This document shows positions 33,271-36,557 of a stretch of DNA of 36,557 nucleotides, piece after piece; positions within the stretch are counted from its first letter, which is position 1, and the number at the start of each line of letters is the position of its first letter. The DNA comes from Niastella sp. (GTDB lineage: Bacteria; Bacteroidota; Bacteroidia; Chitinophagales; Chitinophagaceae): positions 1 through 36,557 of the forward strand of contig JAGIBF010000083.1 of assembly GCA_017744515.1 (NCBI GenBank). The letters run 5' to 3'. The notes beneath the pieces are model-generated. The model had not been told where the DNA came from, made no database searches, and saw only the letters and a list, made by a program, of their open reading frames with translations. The translations under genes and the position numbers were made by a program.

Positions 33271-33376
33271 TCAGATTTCATTCCCAACATTGGACTGCTC
33301 ATTCCCCCAAACTCCTCTTTTTTCTATTGGTTAAAACCCTTTTCTTTGCACATCGTTAATTTTATACTATTTATTC

Positions 33377-34090
33377 ATGCTGCCCAAGTACAAACGCATC
33401 CTGTTAAAACTGAGTGGTGAATCATTGATGGGGGATAAAAGCTTCGGCATGGATCCCGCTGTGCTGGAACACTACGCCCGCGATATCAAAGAGATCGTAG
33501 ACCTCGGCGTTCAGGTAGCCATTGTAATTGGGGGTGGTAACATCTACCGCGGCATGAATGAAGCAGAAACAGGTATAGAACGCGCCCACGGCGATTACAT
33601 GGGCATGCTGGCAACCGTTATCAACGGGATGGCCATGCAGGCCATGCTGGAGAAAGTAGGTGTTTTTACCCGCCTCCAGAGCGCTATCAAGATGGAGCAG
33701 ATCGCAGAACCCTACATCCGCCGACGCGCCATCCGCCACGTAGAAAAAGGCCGCGTAGTGATCTTTGGAGCTGGTACTGGCAACCCCTACTTCACCACCG
33801 ATACCGCCGGCTCACTCAGGGCCATTGAGATCGAGGCCGACGTGATCCTCAAAGGCACCCGCGTAGATGGCATCTATACCGCCGACCCAGAAAAAGACCC
33901 CAACGCTAAAAAATACGAAACCATCACCTTCCAGGAGTGCATTTCCAACAACCTGCGCGTGATGGATATGACCGCCTTCACCCTCTGTATGGAAAACAAC
34001 CTGCCCATCATCGTATTCGACATGAACACTGCCGGAAACCTCCGCAAAGTTGTTTGTGGCGAACGAGTTGGAACATTGGTAAAATCCTGA
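33377..34090 (+). CDS. pyrH: UMP kinase
   Basis: 237 aa, normal for bacterial UMP kinase. It phosphorylates UMP to UDP with ATP in pyrimidine synthesis and belongs to the amino-acid-kinase fold. Visible motifs are YKRILLKLSGESLMGDKSFG, VAIVIGGGNIYRG, GDYMGMLATVINGMAMQ, FGAGTGNPYFTTDTA, VDGIYTADPEKDPNAKKY and MDMTAFTLCMENNLPIIVFD. In many bacteria pyrH lies between tsf and frr. Here tsf is 12.7 kb upstream behind a terminator, and frr is not the next gene. The upstream neighbour is divergent, so pyrH must have its own promoter within the 106-bp gap; no consensus -7 element is clear there. Confidence 0.97.
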   Translation: MLPKYKRILLKLSGESLMGDKSFGMDPAVLEHYARDIKEIVDLGVQVAIVIGGGNIYRGMNEAETGIERAHGDYMGMLATVINGMAMQAMLEKVGVFTRLQSAIKMEQIAEPYIRRRAIRHVEKGRVVIFGAGTGNPYFTTDTAGSLRAIEIEADVILKGTRVDGIYTADPEKDPNAKKYETITFQECISNNLRVMDMTAFTLCMENNLPIIVFDMNTAGNLRKVVCGERVGTLVKS

Positions 34091-34277
34091 TAACCAGCGA
34101 ACAAAATTTATTACAGCCAACTGGCTTGTATATGTGACATTATCGCACTAATTTAACGGGGTAAATCGTCCTGACCCAACCCCTGGCGGTTATCCAATTC
34201 TCCCCGCTATTCAAGTCCCCTTGAAAGATGTGGCATCCTGGGAAGAACCCTGTGCGTTAAGGAAATTCGGAACTGCT

Positions 34278-35309
34278 ATGAACCCATTACTCATTTTACT
34301 GGCCACCAAACTCTCTATAGGTCTTACTGAGATCATTGTATTTCAGTTGGTATCCCTCGTCTTGGGTTTTGCCATACACTTCTACCTCACCCAGAAAAAA
34401 ATAATGCCCTCCGCTACGGCAGAACCAGCTGTGCTGGCCGATGAACCCATTGGCGGCCTGGATGAGTGGAGATTAAAATTCTATGAAGAAAAAGACCTGC
34501 ATGAGCAGCTCAGCCGTGAACTGGAAGCATCCAAAGAAAAGCAGGAAATGCTGGAGCTGGAAGTAGAAGACCTGAAAGAAGAGATCGCCCGCCTTGAAGC
34601 AGCATTACCCGAAGAAAAAGAGGAAGAAGAAGCCGAAGAACAGCAGCAGGTTGGCCCCACCTTTATGTTGCAATTGAAAAGCGCGCAGGACAACCTGCAC
34701 GTGCAGAACCAATACATCGGTAAGCTGTTGCAACAGGTAGATACACTGAAAGAATCTGAGCAGAAGTATACGGAAGTACAACAATTGAATGAAACCCTCG
34801 GCGCACAGCTACGTGAAGCGCGTCGCTCACTGATGGATAAAGAAGCAGAGCTGAAACAGTTACGCCAGCAACAACTACTGAACAACGAAGTGAAGGGCCG
34901 TCTGGAAAGAGCCTACGAAGAGTTTGGTGTATTACAGGACAGGCTGCAGAAAATTGAATCCGCTACTGCTCCCCAACACAAAGGATTTGAATACGAAGAA
35001 CTACAACAAGCCTACTTCAAGATCACCCGTGAGTTTGATGAGTTGAAGATGAAACAGGTCAACATGCTGGAAGAACACCAGCGCCTCGCCCGCCTCCTGG
35101 CCGATACGGAAGACAAACTGCGTGAATCCAACTTTCAGCGCCAGCAACTACTGAAGAAAGTAGGCTACCTCGAAGAACTCAATACCGACCTCCAGCAAGT
35201 AGCCGAGCACAACAAGAAGCTCGACATCCAGCTCAAGCGCATCTCCGAAATAGAGAACCTCCTGACGCGCCTTTCGAATGAAAAGGACAATGATCAAAAA
35301 AAGAAGTAG
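34278..35309 (+). CDS. Membrane-anchored coiled-coil protein
   Basis: 343 aa from the ATG at 34278; an in-frame TTG upstream is less likely. One N-terminal hydrophobic helix (about residues 4-38, LTEIIVFQLVSLVLGFAIHF) would anchor it in the inner membrane. Nearly all the rest (about 70-340) is charged heptad sequence predicted to form coiled coil (EELDxL-like runs such as LEVEDLKEEIARLEAALPEE, then EEEEAEEQQQ). The C-terminus is KDNDQKKK. No enzyme motif is visible, and I do not recognise a named family. Shape suggests a structural, scaffold or envelope-tethering role. It is 187 bp after pyrH and may have its own promoter. Confidence 0.75.
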   Translation: MNPLLILLATKLSIGLTEIIVFQLVSLVLGFAIHFYLTQKKIMPSATAEPAVLADEPIGGLDEWRLKFYEEKDLHEQLSRELEASKEKQEMLELEVEDLKEEIARLEAALPEEKEEEEAEEQQQVGPTFMLQLKSAQDNLHVQNQYIGKLLQQVDTLKESEQKYTEVQQLNETLGAQLREARRSLMDKEAELKQLRQQQLLNNEVKGRLERAYEEFGVLQDRLQKIESATAPQHKGFEYEELQQAYFKITREFDELKMKQVNMLEEHQRLARLLADTEDKLRESNFQRQQLLKKVGYLEELNTDLQQVAEHNKKLDIQLKRISEIENLLTRLSNEKDNDQKKK

Positions 35310-35313
35310 TTGA

Positions 35314-35408
35314 AAAGTTAACAGGTTTATAAGTTGATAAGGTAAACCTTGTCAGACTTATGATCTTCGTCACCTGTCAACATTTCAACTTATTAACTTG
35401 TTAACTTT
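35314..35408. repeat. Long inverted repeat upstream of pdxH (GTTAACA/AAGTTGA family, copy 1)
   Basis: Left arm 35314-35337 (AAAGTTAACAGGTTTATAAG, then TTGA) pairs with right arm 35385-35408 (TCAACTTATTAACTTGTTAA, then CTTT) with 22 of 24 positions complementary. GATAAGGT/ACCTTGTC form an inner pair. The left end abuts the stop codon of the coiled-coil gene. Copy 2 is on the other side of pdxH. Confidence 0.75.
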
Positions 35409-35409
35409 G
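35402..35409 (+). promoter_or_regulatory. Predicted -7 element of pdxH inside the repeat arm
   Basis: TAACTTTG matches TAnnTTTG and lies 19 bp before the pdxH ATG at 35429. Seven of its eight bases belong to the right arm of the inverted repeat. No ideal -33 TTG at 19-21 bp spacing is seen. Confidence 0.55.
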
Positions 35410-35428
35410 CATTCTAACCACAATAGCC

Positions 35429-36070
35429 ATGTCATCCATTGCAGATATCCGGAAAGATTACAAGCTGAAAGACCTGCTGGAATCGAAAGCCGAAAAGAAT
35501 CCCATCGATCAGTTTACCCGCTGGTGGCAGGAAGCCATTGCCGCTGAAATAGACGAAGTAAACGCCATGACACTGGCCACGGCATCACCCGCAGGCATCC
35601 CGGATGCCCGCATTGTGCTGCTGAAGGAATACGACACACGCGGGTTTGTATTCTTTACCAATTATACGAGCGCTAAAGGAAATCAGCTGCAAGAGAATCC
35701 CCATGCTACCTTGGTATTCTTCTGGAAGGAGTTGGAGCGCCAGGTACGTATCAGCGGCGAGGTAGAGAAAGTGAGCGACGCAGAGAGCGATCAGTATTAC
35801 AACAGTCGTCCCGAAGGAAGCCGTATTGGCGCTTGGGCATCGCCACAAAGCAAGGTCATCGGCAGCCGGGAATGGCTCGATGCAGAAGATGTAAAGTTCA
35901 GGGAATTATTCAGTGCTAAACCTATAGTGCGCCCTGCACATTGGGGTGGATATCGCGTAAAACCCACTCGCATTGAGTTTTGGCAAGGCCGTTCAAGCCG
36001 CCTGCACGACAGATTACAGTATACATTAAACCAACAGGGAAGCTGGACTATAGAGCGGCTGGCGCCGTAA
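35429..36070 (+). CDS. pdxH: Pyridoxamine/pyridoxine 5'-phosphate oxidase
   Basis: 213 aa, normal. It uses FMN and oxygen to make pyridoxal 5'-phosphate, the cofactor of enzymes such as SerC in this window. Visible motifs are NPIDQFTRWWQEAI, MTLATASPAGIPDARIVLLK (FMN-binding), GFVFFTNYTSAKGNQLQENP, LVFFWKELERQVRISGEVEK, SRPEGSRIGAWASPQS and the C-terminal signature RLHDRLQY plus WTIERLAP. It stands between two inverted-repeat elements; the one before it carries its probable -7 element. Confidence 0.97.
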   Translation: MSSIADIRKDYKLKDLLESKAEKNPIDQFTRWWQEAIAAEIDEVNAMTLATASPAGIPDARIVLLKEYDTRGFVFFTNYTSAKGNQLQENPHATLVFFWKELERQVRISGEVEKVSDAESDQYYNSRPEGSRIGAWASPQSKVIGSREWLDAEDVKFRELFSAKPIVRPAHWGGYRVKPTRIEFWQGRSSRLHDRLQYTLNQQGSWTIERLAP

Positions 36071-36078
36071 TGGTAGGA

Positions 36079-36158
36079 AGTTGAAAGGTTAAAAAGTTGA
36101 CAAGTTGATAAGGAAACACTTCCCCTTATCAACTTATTAACCCATCAACATATCAACT
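36079..36158. repeat. Long inverted repeat downstream of pdxH (copy 2)
   Basis: AGTTGAAAGGTTAAAAAGTT (36079-36098) continuing to GACAAGTTGATAAGG faces CCTTATCAACTTATTAACCC (36124-36143) continuing to ATCAACATATCAACT. Arms are about 35 bp with most positions paired and TTGATAAGG/CCTTATCAA perfect. The right end overlaps the stop codon of the bTHX gene on the minus strand, so it may serve as a shared end for both genes. Confidence 0.75.
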
Positions 36159-36270
36159 ATTTGCCTTCTTTCTTGGGAGCAGCCTTCTTAGCCGTTCTTG
36201 CAGGTCTGCTTTTACCGAAAGAGCCCTTGAAAGTTTTTCCTTTTTTGGTTTTTTTATCACCTCTGCCCAT
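36157..36270 (-). CDS. 30S ribosomal protein bTHX (Thx)
   Basis: 37 aa, very basic. The minus-strand frame from ATG (36270-36268) to TAG (36159-36157) begins MGRGDKKTKKGKTFKGSFGK and continues SRPARTAKKAAPKKEGK. 'MGkGDkkTkkGKi..Gs.GksRp' is the signature of bTHX, a small ribosomal protein that in Thermus binds in the head of the 30S subunit; homologues are usual in Bacteroidota. Its shortness makes it easy to miss. A good promoter (36307-36338) lies just upstream. Confidence 0.9.
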   Translation of the reverse strand: MGRGDKKTKKGKTFKGSFGKSRPARTAKKAAPKKEGK

Positions 36271-36306
36271 TTTACTATGCTTTTAGTTAAGTGAAAAATT
36301 AGAGTG

Positions 36307-36338
36307 CAAAAATACTACTTCGCCCATGTCAAACAAAA
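36307..36338 (-). promoter_or_regulatory. Predicted promoter of the bTHX gene
   Basis: On the minus strand, TTTTG (36338-36334) is the -33 element, followed by 19 bp and TATTTTTG (36314-36307), a full match to TAnnTTTG. The start codon is 36 bp further. Confidence 0.7.
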
Positions 36339-36377
36339 CCCTTTCTGAAGTGTATTTTGGGGCAACGTCAGAGTTTA

Positions 36378-36392
36378 TCCCGCTCTGCGGGA
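36378..36392. repeat. TCCCGC-GCGGGA hairpin with following GTCGAAG unit
   Basis: TCCCGC (36378-36383) pairs with GCGGGA (36387-36392) around TCT, followed by CCTGTCGAAG (36399-36408). Sister copies are at 11552 and 19758. Confidence 0.6.
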
Positions 36393-36482
36393 CTAAGCCT
36401 GTCGAAGCCCCTTTAAAAGGCATTGTTTCCTCATTCAAAACCCTTCGAAAAGCTCAGGGCCACACCTGATTCATAACGTTGA

Positions 36483-36552
36483 TACGCCATAGGGCGTAAA
36501 AAAAGCTCCGGTACGGGTGGCCCATATCAATGAGCACTGTAACGGAGCTTTT
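36483..36552 (-). terminator. Large-loop hairpin, probable terminator of a minus-strand gene beyond the right edge
   Basis: On the minus strand, AAAAGCTCCG (36552-36543) pairs with CGGAGCTTTT (36510-36501) across a 32-nt loop, then the T-run extends to seven T's (36504-36498). A second small hairpin TACGCC-ATAG-GGCGTA (36483-36498) follows. The gene it would end is outside the window. Confidence 0.6.
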
Positions 36553-36557
36553 AATGC

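Overview
This window looks like chromosome from a member of the Bacteroidota, most likely family Chitinophagaceae. The evidence is protein content and promoter grammar: SusC/SusD proteins, two proteins with the gliding/type IX secretion C-terminal domain, a PorP/SprF protein, an ECF sigma/FecR pair, DUF4974, bTHX, and TAnnTTTG -7 promoter elements in place of E. coli-type promoters. Ribosome sites are A-rich without clear Shine-Dalgarno sequences. I found no tRNA, rRNA, CRISPR array, transposase or phage gene.

Layout. (1) 1-3598, minus strand: a tripartite RND efflux operon (tetR, tolC-like, acrA-like, and the first 88 codons of an acrB-like pump running off the left edge), with a probable autoregulatory operator at 3609-3645. 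(2) 3844-8012, plus: a DUF502 membrane protein, a secreted zinc phospholipase C/S1-P1-like hydrolase, then serC and a DUF1015 gene 17 bp apart. (3) 8215-16833: a 1109-aa FG-GAP/ASPIC lipoprotein (plus), then a minus-strand group: a secreted propeller-like protein with a type IX sorting domain, a SRPBCC+GyrI-like fusion, an HD hydrolase and a lineage-specific hypothetical. (4) 16834-17722: a gene-poor stretch with an 11-bp tandem repeat and intergenic repeats, ending in a good promoter and a structured leader. (5) 17723-20649: rplM-rpsI-rpsB-tsf, closed by a strong terminator. (6) 20844-32296: an accessory locus of ECF sigma, FecR anti-sigma, STN-type SusC receptor, SusD lipoprotein, a multidomain F5/8-FN3 surface protein with type IX sorting domain, PorP/SprF, and a HEIGH-motif metallopeptidase-like lipoprotein, followed by a terminator. 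(7) 32500-33270, minus: a HEPN-like/DUF2188 pair. (8) 33377-36270: pyrH, a membrane-anchored coiled-coil protein, pdxH, and on the minus strand a 37-codon gene for ribosomal protein bTHX.

How the parts work together. The accessory locus is the most interesting piece. Gene order suggests a signal passes from the STN domain of the receptor through FecR to the sigma factor, which switches on the receptor/SusD pair. The same probable transcript carries a surface protein to be exported by the type IX system, its probable PorP/SprF partner, and a predicted protease. It contains no glycoside hydrolase, so a protein or glycoprotein target is more likely than a plain polysaccharide (inference). Together with the HEPN/DUF2188 pair it lies between tsf and pyrH, which are adjacent in many bacteria, so it looks inserted into a translation-related gene cluster. 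The intergenic spaces hold several families of short hairpin repeats, one of which supplies the probable pdxH promoter.
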